A stretch of 18,954 nucleotides of DNA, taken from positions 1 through 18,954 of the forward strand of contig CAZZLN010000038.1 in assembly GCA_964654945.1 (NCBI GenBank). The letters run 5' to 3'. Position 1 is the first letter of the stretch; each line of letters starts with the position of its first letter. The notes under the pieces were generated by a model that ran no database searches, had not been told where the DNA came from, and saw only the letters and a list, made by a program, of their open reading frames with translations. The translations under genes were made by a program, and so were the position numbers. Below, piece by piece: positions 7,054 through 14,195 of the stretch. The stretch is from HGM11788 sp964654945. GTDB lineage: Bacteria > Bacillota > Clostridia > Lachnospirales > CAG-274.

Positions 7054-8829
7054 ATGCGTACTCGTAAAACAAAAATTGTAGCAACTTTAGGACCTGCTTC
7101 TAATTCCGTTGAAGAAATCAGTGCACTTATTAAAGCCGGTATCAGTGCTGCAAGACTTAATTTTTCTCATGGTGACCATCAGGAACATGGCACAAGAATA
7201 GTTAATCTTAAAGCCGCAAGAGAAGCTCTTGATGCACCTATTCCAATAATATTAGATACAAAGGGTCCTGAAATAAGAACTAAAACATTAGTTGATGAAA
7301 AAAAGGTTGAGCTTATTGAGGGACAGGATTTTACCCTTACTACAGAAGATATAGTAGGTGATAATACCAGAGTGGCAGTTACTTATAAAGACTTTGCAAA
7401 AGATATAAGTATTGGCTCAACAATTCTTATTGACGATGGTCTTATTGAACTCAAAGTTGAAGCCATTAACGGCAAAGATGTTGAGTGTAAGGTTATAAAT
7501 TCAGGTATTTTGGGTCAGAGGAAGGGTGTAAACATTCCTAATGCTCACATTAATCTTCCTGCTCTTACTGAAAAGGATATTGCTGATATTCAGTTTGGTG
7601 TAAGTGTTGGTGTTGACTATATTGCTGCATCATTTATTCGTTCTGCAAAAGACGTTATTGAAATAAAGAGAGTTCTTGAAGAATGTGGCGGTTCTGATGT
7701 TCAGGTTATATCTAAAATTGAAAACAGAGATGGTGTTGACAACATCGACGAAATTCTTGAAATAACAGATGCAGTTATGGTTGCAAGAGGCGACCTTGGT
7801 GTTGAAATTCCTTTTGAGGAAGTTCCTCTTGTTCAGAAAATGCTTATCAGAAAGTGTATTGAAAAGGGTAAACCTGTTATTACTGCAACTCAGATGCTTA
7901 ACTCTATGATGGATAACCCAAGACCAACAAGAGCCGAAGTTAATGACGTTGCAAATGCAATTTTTGACTATACAGATGCAATTATGTTATCAGGTGAAAC
8001 TGCTCAGGGTAAATATCCTGTTGAAGCAGTTACCGCTATGGATAAGATTGCAAAGAAGATTGAAGGCTCTATAAATTATATAGACAGATTTAACAAGCAC
8101 TATTCAAAATCATTATCTATAAAAAATATTACAAGTGCAGTTACTCATTCTGCCTGTACTACTGCTCATGACTTAAATGCCGGTATTATTTCTACAATTA
8201 CTCTTTCAGGCAGAGCTGTCAGAGAAGTTTCAAAATACAGACCTGCTACTGCTATATTAGGCTGTTCTCCTCTTGACAGAACATACAGACAGCTTAATCT
8301 TGTATGGGGTTGTATGCCAATGTTGATTGAATTCCAAAAGCAGAGCATTACTCATCTTTTTGATTCAGTTGCATATGAAGCCATTAAAAAGGGTCTTGCT
8401 TCAAATGGTGAGCTTATGATATTTACAGGTGGTACTCCTCTTGGCACTACAGGCTCAACTAACACAATAAAAGTTGGTATTATCGGCGATACACTTGTTG
8501 AGGGCAATTCAATGGTTAAGAGCAAAAAGGTGGTTGCTCACACTAATATCTGCCTTACTGTTGATGAAGCTAAGCTTCATTTCTCTAAGGGTGATATATT
8601 TGTAACATCTAACCCTGATAAGGGACTTATACCATATATGATGAGAGCTTCAGCAATTATTGTGGGTTCTGCTGATAATGCAGATTTCTCTCATGCTGTT
8701 GACCTTGCAAGAGAACTTAAAATTCCTTGTATTCTCTGCAACGGTATTGAAATTGCTGAGCATATACCTGATAAGCTTCTTGTTACTATTGACAGCAACA
8801 AGGGTATTGTATATGTTGGTGACAGATAA
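7054..8829 (+). CDS. pyk: Pyruvate kinase with extra C-terminal PEP-utiliser-like domain
   Basis: Catalyses phosphoenolpyruvate + ADP to pyruvate + ATP, the final step of glycolysis, in the cytoplasm. The 591 residues include the A and B domains (residues 1 to about 345), the allosteric C domain (about 350-475), and an added C-terminal domain (about 490-591) related to the mobile domain of PEP-utilising enzymes, typical of many Bacillota. Visible catalytic parts are R34/N36/S38 in AARLNFSHG, D68-T69 in LDTKGPE, K221-E223 in ISKIENRDG, and MVARGDLGVEIP (242-253). The added domain has SNPDKGLIPYMMRASAIIVG. AAGGAGGA (7039-7046) sets the ATG 7 bases downstream. A terminator follows, so it is probably monocistronic. 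Confidence 0.96.
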   Translation: MRTRKTKIVATLGPASNSVEEISALIKAGISAARLNFSHGDHQEHGTRIVNLKAAREALDAPIPIILDTKGPEIRTKTLVDEKKVELIEGQDFTLTTEDIVGDNTRVAVTYKDFAKDISIGSTILIDDGLIELKVEAINGKDVECKVINSGILGQRKGVNIPNAHINLPALTEKDIADIQFGVSVGVDYIAASFIRSAKDVIEIKRVLEECGGSDVQVISKIENRDGVDNIDEILEITDAVMVARGDLGVEIPFEEVPLVQKMLIRKCIEKGKPVITATQMLNSMMDNPRPTRAEVNDVANAIFDYTDAIMLSGETAQGKYPVEAVTAMDKIAKKIEGSINYIDRFNKHYSKSLSIKNITSAVTHSACTTAHDLNAGIISTITLSGRAVREVSKYRPATAILGCSPLDRTYRQLNLVWGCMPMLIEFQKQSITHLFDSVAYEAIKKGLASNGELMIFTGGTPLGTTGSTNTIKVGIIGDTLVEGNSMVKSKKVVAHTNICLTVDEAKLHFSKGDIFVTSNPDKGLIPYMMRASAIIVGSADNADFSHAVDLARELKIPCILCNGIEIAEHIPDKLLVTIDSNKGIVYVGDR

Positions 8830-8838
8830 ATATTATTT

Positions 8839-8866
8839 AAGGCTGGCTTAATTGTCAGCCTTTTTT
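8839..8866 (+). terminator. Rho-independent terminator after pyk
   Basis: AAGGCTGGC / GTCAGCCTT, a 9-base stem with one G-U pair and loop TTAATT, followed by a run of T to 8866. Confidence 0.9.
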
Positions 8867-8892
8867 ATACCAAAATTGAATTAAAATTTATC

Positions 8893-8921
8893 TTTACTAT
8901 TTTTGTTTTTGCATTTATAAT
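8893..8921 (+). promoter_or_regulatory. Promoter of the glycosyltransferase gene
   Basis: TTTACT (8893-8898), 17 bases, TATAAT (8916-8921). The predicted start near 8928 gives a leader of only about 15 bases, which still contains the GAGGTGA ribosome binding site. Confidence 0.6.
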
Positions 8922-8942
8922 GAAATAGCAGAGGTGATTTTT

Positions 8943-10088
8943 ATGAGAATAGGTTTATTTACAGATACCTATTATCCCGAAATAAACGGTGTTGCAACAT
9001 CAACACAGCAATTAAAAAAAGGACTTGAAGCACTGGGAAACAAAGTATATGTATTTGCTCCTGTTAATCCTGTGGATTATACAGAAGAAGATAATGTCGT
9101 AAGAAAAAGAAGCATTTCATTTTTACTCTACAGAGATCGCAGAGTTAGTGTATTCAGCACAAAAAATGCATTAAAAGAAATTGAAAAGCTTAATCTGGAT
9201 ATTGTTCATTCACAGACAGAATTTATGCTTGGGCATTTAGCAAAAAAATGTGCAGAGGAATTTAATATACCTCATATACATACCTACCATACGGTTTATG
9301 AGGATTATACCCATTGTTTAAAATTTCCGGGATGCAACAGTGAGCTTGTTAAAAAAATAGTAAGGCAGGCAAGCAGAATACTTTGCAACAAGGCTGATAC
9401 AATAATTGTACCTACAATAAAAGTTAAGGAGCTTTTAATAAGCTATGGTGTAGCAAAAAATATATTTGTTCAGCCAACAGGAGTTAATTATGAAAAATTC
9501 AGCTCACCTCATATTGAAAAGGTTGAAAAATTAAAAAAGCAGTATAATATAAAATCCGAAAATAAAGTTCTTGTATTTGCAGGAAGAATGTCAAAGGAAA
9601 AAAACGTAATTGAGCTTATTAAATATCTGCCTGCAATAATAGAAAAACAGCCTGATACAAAGCTTGTTATTGTGGGTGACGGTCCTGAAAGGGCTCATCT
9701 TGAAAAAGAGAGTCACAAACTTGGACTTGAAAAAAATATTGTATTTACGGGAATTGTGCCATGGTCGGAAATTGAAAACTATTATGCTCTTGGAGATATT
9801 TTCGTATGCAGCTCAACAAGTGAAACTCAGGGGCTGACATATATTGAAGCACTTGCATCAGGGAAGCCTTTGCTTGTAAGATATGATGAATGTCTTAAAA
9901 ATGTTCTTGTTCAAAATCAAAACGGAATTGGTTACAATAATCAAAAGGAATTTACAGATGGATATTTTGAAATTTGCAAAAACTATGAAAATATGGTTAA
10001 AGAGGGATTTAAAACCGCACAAAAATATTCAAACATCACTTTTGCAGAAAATATGCTCGGTGTATATAAAAACTGCAAAGCTCGGTAA
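8943..10088 (+). CDS. Glycosyltransferase family 4 protein, diacylglycerol glucosyltransferase-like
   Basis: A 381-residue retaining GT-B glycosyltransferase. The start is placed at ATG 8943 (MRIGLFTDTYYPEINGVATS) because a GTG at 8934 lies inside the GAGGTGA ribosome binding site. The N-terminal domain has the family-typical FTDTYYPEINGV and HTYHTVYEDY. The C-terminal domain (GT1 Pfam fold) has VFAGRMSKEKNV and the E-x7-E nucleotide-sugar motif in SETQGLTYIEALASGKPL. This branch includes bacterial 1,2-diacylglycerol 3-glucosyltransferases that make membrane glycolipids, but phosphatidylinositol mannosyltransferases and other GT4 enzymes look similar, so the acceptor is inferred only. There is no membrane segment; such enzymes are usually peripheral. 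It has its own promoter after the pyk terminator. Confidence 0.9.
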   Translation: MRIGLFTDTYYPEINGVATSTQQLKKGLEALGNKVYVFAPVNPVDYTEEDNVVRKRSISFLLYRDRRVSVFSTKNALKEIEKLNLDIVHSQTEFMLGHLAKKCAEEFNIPHIHTYHTVYEDYTHCLKFPGCNSELVKKIVRQASRILCNKADTIIVPTIKVKELLISYGVAKNIFVQPTGVNYEKFSSPHIEKVEKLKKQYNIKSENKVLVFAGRMSKEKNVIELIKYLPAIIEKQPDTKLVIVGDGPERAHLEKESHKLGLEKNIVFTGIVPWSEIENYYALGDIFVCSSTSETQGLTYIEALASGKPLLVRYDECLKNVLVQNQNGIGYNNQKEFTDGYFEICKNYENMVKEGFKTAQKYSNITFAENMLGVYKNCKAR

Positions 10089-10259
10089 ATCAAGGATATT
10101 CGTACTTTGATTTCGCTGAATACTCATAACCCAAAGCTGCTGACACAGCTTATTTCAGCAGGAGCTTATACTCCTGCTGAAAAACAAGCAGCTTTCATTT
10201 TCTATAGAGGCGAAAAGCTTCCGTATTTGGTTAGATTTCAAGCCTTTGTTATGTATTAG
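10089..10259 (+). pseudogene. Unassigned 56-codon open frame, possible gene remnant
   Basis: Directly after the glycosyltransferase stop codon, the same frame stays open for 56 codons and ends at TAG 10257-10259, overlapping the stop of the convergent kinase-like gene. It reads protein-like: NPKLLTQLISAGAYTPAEKQ, then AAFIFYRGEKLPYLVRFQAF. There is no ATG near its beginning; TTG 10107 after AAGGAT is the only plausible start. Positions 10131-10230 are about 43% GC, well above the flanks, and use CTG codons that are rare nearby. I do not recognise the family. It may be the end of an inserted gene, or an accident of the palindromes it contains. Confidence 0.3.
10133..10195. repeat. Nested palindromes with alternative pairings
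   Basis: The inner hairpin is perfect over 12 bases (TTTCAGCAGGAG 10153-10164 / CTCCTGCTGAAA 10171-10182, loop CTTATA). An outer perfect 9-base stem pairs AAAGCTGCT (10133-10141) with AGCAGCTTT (10187-10195). The outer left arm can instead pair locally as AAGCTG/CAGCTT (10134-10151), so two folds are mutually exclusive. A further 9-base stem (10087-10095 / 10105-10113, one G-U) lies just upstream. No U-tract follows in either direction, so this is not a standard terminator although it sits between convergent genes. Confidence 0.75.
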
Positions 10260-10837
10260 TATGCAGATGCAATAATATCAACACATCTGTCAATACCAAG
10301 CACTCCGCTATTAAGAGCAATATGATAATTTTTCATTTCTCCCCAGTTCATATCTGTATAGAACTGATAATATGCTCTACGTTTTTTATCCTTATCTTTA
10401 AGACGTTTTTCAGGAGAATCACTGCTCTCTCCATAGATTTTTACAATACGTTCCGCTCTTTTATCCATATCAGAATGAATAAAAACCTTCAGGCAATCAG
10501 CAGTATTTCTAAGCAGATAATCTGCACATCTTCCTACTATAACACAGTTTTCTTTTTCTCCAAGGTCCATAATTATTTTGCTCTGTATTTTCCACAAATA
10601 ATCCTGATTGTTAGTCAAATTGCTTCTGCTATAGTAAACTGAACTGAAAAACAAATTGTTCCTGCCTGTATATTCTCCCTGTTCCGCAACATAATCCTTT
10701 GCAAAACCGCTTTTTTCGGCAAGCTGCTCAATAAGCTCATAGTCATAGCAATTTATTCCAAGCTTTTCTGCAAGTTTTTTTCCAATAGTTCTTCCACCGC
10801 TGCCAAACTGTCTGCTGATAGTAATTACTCTTTTCAT
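10256..10837 (-). CDS. Cytidylate kinase-like family protein
   Basis: A 193-residue P-loop NTPase of the cytidylate-kinase-like family common in Clostridia. The N-terminus MKRVITISRQFGSGGRTIGK contains the Walker A variant GSGGRTIGK (residues 12-20). CVIVGRCADYLLR and the arginine-rich HSDMDKRAERIV and KRLKDKDKKRRAYY segments (lid and phosphate-binding region) follow. The family is annotated by similarity to Cmk, but true CMP kinase is usually a separate gene, so the physiological substrate is unknown. The ATG has GAAGG 7 bases upstream. It lies 65 bases after the DUF362 gene on the same strand. A leftward TATAAT (10858-10863) in that gap may give it an additional promoter, though no good -35 is seen. 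Confidence 0.88.
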   Translation of the reverse strand: MKRVITISRQFGSGGRTIGKKLAEKLGINCYDYELIEQLAEKSGFAKDYVAEQGEYTGRNNLFFSSVYYSRSNLTNNQDYLWKIQSKIIMDLGEKENCVIVGRCADYLLRNTADCLKVFIHSDMDKRAERIVKIYGESSDSPEKRLKDKDKKRRAYYQFYTDMNWGEMKNYHIALNSGVLGIDRCVDIIASAY

Positions 10838-10902
10838 AATTATACCTTCTTTCTTATATTATAAAATTTTAAAAAATAAAACTTAAATTTCTAAAATATT
10901 TA

Positions 10903-11769
10903 TTAATCTGCATTTATCAGCTCATAATCTCTTGAGCCAAATCCAAGTTCATCAGCAGCCTCAACAGTATAAACGCCATTTCTGGATTCTATTCTTTCAA
11001 TAAGATGATCTCTGCCCTCATCATCAGAAGCATACACAAGATCAAGGCAAGCCTGATCTATAGCTATAGGGTCATCAGAAACGAGAATGCCTATATCATT
11101 CATACAGGGATCTTCTGCAACAGAGCAGCAGTCACAGTCAACAGACATATTTTTCATTACATTTATATATATAATATTTCCTTTAAAATATTCAACAACA
11201 GAAGAAGCTGCATCTGCCATTGAGGCTAAAAAAGAATTGTGGTCAGAAGTCCAAATTTCATCAACATTTCCCGCACCATGAATATATGCCTTTCCATAAG
11301 AAGATGCTATTCCTATTGAAAGCTGCTTTATTGCTCCTCCATAACCTCCCATAGGATGTCCCTTGAAGTGAGAAAGCACTACCATTGAATCATATTTTGC
11401 AATATTTTTACCCACATAATTTTCTTTTATTATTTTACCATTTGGAATTTCAAGCTTTAAATCAGGTCCTTCAGCATCCATAATGTCAACATTAAAATAT
11501 TTTGTCCAGCCATGCTTATCAATAGTTTTTAAATGCTTTTTAGTAGTGTTTCTTTCACCCTCATAAGCAGTGTTGCATTCAACAACTGTTCCTCCGACAT
11601 AGTCAATAATATCTTTCCAAAAATCAGGCTTTAAAAAGTTTTGATTTCCAACTTCCCCCGAATGGAGCTTAACTGCAATATTTCCATTTAATTCTTTGCC
11701 AAAAAGCTTATAAAGCTCTGTAACTCTTTCAGGTGTAATAGTCCTTGAAAAATATATCTTTGAACCCAT
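10903..11769 (-). CDS. DUF362 domain-containing protein
   Basis: A 288-residue single-domain DUF362 protein. The family core HFKGHPMGGYGGAIKQLSIG is at about 135-154, followed by a cysteine group C212, C214, C215 and C222 in VDCDCCSVAEDPC, and then the conserved DDPIAIDQACLDLV. DUF362 proteins are often fused to or encoded with ferredoxin domains and are suspected metal- or Fe-S-binding proteins; none has a firm role that I can assign here. No ferredoxin domain is fused in this one. The start is set at ATG 11769 (MGSKIYF), 8 bases from AGGAG; an in-frame ATG at 11775 is almost adjacent to that site. It lies 60 bases after the helicase gene, so cotranscription is plausible. Confidence 0.85.
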   Translation of the reverse strand: MGSKIYFSRTITPERVTELYKLFGKELNGNIAVKLHSGEVGNQNFLKPDFWKDIIDYVGGTVVECNTAYEGERNTTKKHLKTIDKHGWTKYFNVDIMDAEGPDLKLEIPNGKIIKENYVGKNIAKYDSMVVLSHFKGHPMGGYGGAIKQLSIGIASSYGKAYIHGAGNVDEIWTSDHNSFLASMADAASSVVEYFKGNIIYINVMKNMSVDCDCCSVAEDPCMNDIGILVSDDPIAIDQACLDLVYASDDEGRDHLIERIESRNGVYTVEAADELGFGSRDYELINAD

Positions 11770-11829
11770 ATTCATCTCTCCTGTCTTTTATATATAATTA
11801 TAACAAATACCTATTAAAAAATCAAATAA

Positions 11830-13842
11830 TTATTCAATCCTGCAATCTTCGCAATATCTGTCAAAATTATTCCAATCAAGTATCTTTCCACAGCTTATGC
11901 AGTATTTTGTATGCCTTTTAACATCATCAATAAGTCCGTCTATAAGAGCCTCATTACACATCTGTCTTTTTCTTTCAAGCCACTGAAAATCAATCTTCAT
12001 ATTCCATATTTTACTGCACATAAAATATGTATCAAGCATTTTGCTGTAATTTAAAAATTCATCAACGGTTTTCCTTCTAAGATACGGCTTTCTAAGCTCA
12101 TCAACACCTGAAAGCCTCTGCTCAATATAATCAAGCCACAATCTTCTGACACTTATATTATGATTATCAACCGGCATAGATGCAGTTTCAAAAATTTCAA
12201 GCTTGTTTTTTTCAGCACCCATATTATCATAAATATTCATAACCTTTTCCAAAACATCTTCCGCTTCATTAAGACTTTCTTTAATATAAAATTCGGGTAC
12301 ATCATATATATTCCAGCAGGTAATTGCATTTTTTAATGTAATATATTTATCGTTTAAAATTTGCTTAGGGAAATTAACACATATTCCTTTTACATTTTCG
12401 GTTTTGGAAAAAAGCATTTTCCTTATAAATTCAAGTTCCTTTTCACCATTTGCATTTACATAGCCTACATCAAATTTTCCACGTCTGCCTGCACGTCCTG
12501 CAATCTGCTTTATTTCTCCTGAACTGAGCAGGCGGCTTGTTTCCCCGTCAAATTTATAAGATTCCATAAAAACAATTCTTCTTACGGGAAGATTTACACC
12601 CATACCAATAGCATCAGTAGTAACAAGCACAGAGGATTTTCCCTCTATAAAATTTTCAAACTGCTGTTTTCTTGCAGAATAAGGCAATGCACCATAAAGC
12701 ACACTTACATTTACACCCTTTTTAATAAGCTGCGCACCAATAGCATTTACCTTTTGCTTTGAAAATGCAACAAGAGCATCGCCCTGTTTTACATCATCTA
12801 AAGAAAAAGCCTTATCCTCCACCAAAAGAGGCGTTTCCCTTCTGTGATTTATAATCTCATAATAATCACCGCAGTTATCAATAAGCTTTATAAGCACATC
12901 AAGAGCTTCAGGCGCAGTGCAAAGACAAATTTCTTTTGCTTTCATATTCATAATAGCCTTTGTCCACGCATAGCCCCTTGAATAATCAGAAATCATCTGA
13001 CACTCATCAATAACAACAACATCATATTCACTGCCAAAATCGGCAAGCTCCACAGTAGAAGAAATATGAGCTGCATTTTCAATATATTTTTCTTCCTCAC
13101 CAGTTACAAAACTGCATGGCACTCCCTGCGAATTAAGTGTATCGCTTATCTCAAGAGCAAGAAGCCTTAAAGGAGAAAGATATGCACCCCTTTTAGCATT
13201 TTTAAGCATCTGTAAAGAACTGTAGGTTTTTCCGCTGTTGGTTTTTCCGCAATGTATATAAAACATTCTTTTTTTAGAATGCTTTATGTCTGAAACAGTA
13301 AAATTTCTGCTTACAAGGCTTTCAATCATATCAAGGGTATAAGCATAATCATTAATATTTATAAGCTGATTTATGCCATTGTTAAAATATACAGTATGTG
13401 CATTTGATTTTTTAAGAAAAAAATCAATTTTGAAACATTCGGGATTTATAAGCTTTTTACGTATTTTAAAAAGCTTTCCGCATTCAATCGTTGCAGCATA
13501 ATCCGCAAGCATATCCAGCTTTTTTTCAAGCTCTGAATCAAAATATCTGTAATTTTTAAAACGCCTTTTTGTATTCCAATATTTATAAAAAAGTCTGCCT
13601 ATATGTATAGAAATACCCTCTGAAACTGCTTTATTGCCGTTTTCAAGCATATGTAATAAATCATCGGCAGTTTTATTTGCAGATTTTATAAACATAGGAA
13701 TGTCACGTCTTTTAAGACCATTCTTTTTAGGCATTATGTTTATAAACTTAAATTCATTTATAAATTTCAAAATTATCTGCCTGTCTTTTTTTAAATATTC
13801 AATTTTGTTAATAAATACTTTTATGGTTTTTTTTCGTTTCAT
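11830..13842 (-). CDS. Suv3-like superfamily 2 RNA helicase with C-terminal zinc ribbon
   Basis: A 670-residue ATP-dependent helicase. Motif I is CGKTNSGKT (198-206), motif II DECQ (279-282), with SSTVE (261-265) between them. The second RecA-like domain has VLYGALPYSAR, TTDAIGMGVNLPVRRIVF (409-426) and motif VI QIAGRAGRR (446-454). The string of motifs (TNSGKT, TGEE, DE-Q-QMI, AIGMG-NL) matches the Suv3 family known as the mitochondrial RNA-degradation helicase more closely than DEAD-box or RecQ proteins. The basic N-terminal 190 residues are unassigned. The C-terminus carries C648, C651, C664 and C667 as CxxC...CxxC, probably binding zinc. It probably unwinds structured RNA. There is no good ribosome binding site ahead of the ATG, although a clear promoter precedes it. 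Confidence 0.85.
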   Translation of the reverse strand: MKRKKTIKVFINKIEYLKKDRQIILKFINEFKFINIMPKKNGLKRRDIPMFIKSANKTADDLLHMLENGNKAVSEGISIHIGRLFYKYWNTKRRFKNYRYFDSELEKKLDMLADYAATIECGKLFKIRKKLINPECFKIDFFLKKSNAHTVYFNNGINQLININDYAYTLDMIESLVSRNFTVSDIKHSKKRMFYIHCGKTNSGKTYSSLQMLKNAKRGAYLSPLRLLALEISDTLNSQGVPCSFVTGEEEKYIENAAHISSTVELADFGSEYDVVVIDECQMISDYSRGYAWTKAIMNMKAKEICLCTAPEALDVLIKLIDNCGDYYEIINHRRETPLLVEDKAFSLDDVKQGDALVAFSKQKVNAIGAQLIKKGVNVSVLYGALPYSARKQQFENFIEGKSSVLVTTDAIGMGVNLPVRRIVFMESYKFDGETSRLLSSGEIKQIAGRAGRRGKFDVGYVNANGEKELEFIRKMLFSKTENVKGICVNFPKQILNDKYITLKNAITCWNIYDVPEFYIKESLNEAEDVLEKVMNIYDNMGAEKNKLEIFETASMPVDNHNISVRRLWLDYIEQRLSGVDELRKPYLRRKTVDEFLNYSKMLDTYFMCSKIWNMKIDFQWLERKRQMCNEALIDGLIDDVKRHTKYCISCGKILDWNNFDRYCEDCRIE

Positions 13843-13880
13843 TTTTGTACTTTAAATTTATTCTTATTTTTCATATACTT

Positions 13881-13909
13881 AGTATACAACATAAACAGTC
13901 TTTTATCAA
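13881..13909 (-). promoter_or_regulatory. Sigma-A promoter of the helicase gene
   Basis: Read leftward, TTGATA (13904-13909), 17 bases, TATACT (13881-13886). The -10 is half of a perfect 13-base palindrome TATACT-T-AGTATA (13874-13886), which could also serve as a binding site. The predicted start near 13874 leaves a leader of about 32 bases. Confidence 0.75.
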
Positions 13910-13913
13910 TAGA

Positions 13914-13939
13914 AATACCTCTGAATAAACAGAGGCATT
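13914..13939. terminator. Hairpin upstream of the helicase promoter, probable terminator of the hydrogenase operon
   Basis: AATACCTCTG / CAGAGGCATT forms a 10-base stem (one G-U in the leftward RNA) with a 6-base loop. Leftward it is followed by TATTTCTATT, a mediocre U-tract. It lies 260 bases past hydA and just before the helicase -35, so it would insulate the two units. Confidence 0.55.
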
Positions 13940-14195
13940 CTATTAATAAAACTTTAGAGAATTTAGATATTACAGGTAGATAAAATAAAAGCAGATAAAG
14001 TTCTAATAATTAAGCAAGGAGTGATAAATAAATTCTCTGTTTTGTTTTATGGAATTATAATATCACAGATATTATCCTATAAACAGTACAATATAAATTA
14101 TTTTAATTCATATATATTCAAAAGCTCCAACACTATGCTTTAAAATAATTCCTATAAAATATTATATTCATAATAACGCCCCAATAAGCCGGAAT
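13940..14195. other. Intergenic region after hydA with a long-range inverted repeat
   Basis: No credible gene on either strand. A perfect 10-base inverted repeat, AGAGAATTTA (13956-13965) and TAAATTCTCT (14029-14038), encloses 63 bases. A second repeat, ATAATATC-ACA-GATATTAT, lies at 14057-14075. These could fold in a long 3' untranslated region of the hydrogenase mRNA. No clear terminator directly follows the hydA stop. Confidence 0.5.

Noticed and set aside
10153..10182. Bidirectional Rho-independent terminator between the GT4 and kinase-like genes
   Set aside because: The hairpin is strong, but neither direction has a U-tract after it; kept as a structured repeat instead.
11830..13842. 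DEAD-box or RecQ helicase
   Set aside because: Motif II is DECQ and the TNSGKT and AIGMGVNL strings fit Suv3-like proteins better; DEAD-box Q-motif and RecQ features are absent.
14097..14160. Short leftward ATG frame (MNIIFYRNYFKA) after hydA
   Set aside because: Only about 12 codons, no ribosome binding site, and no coding character.
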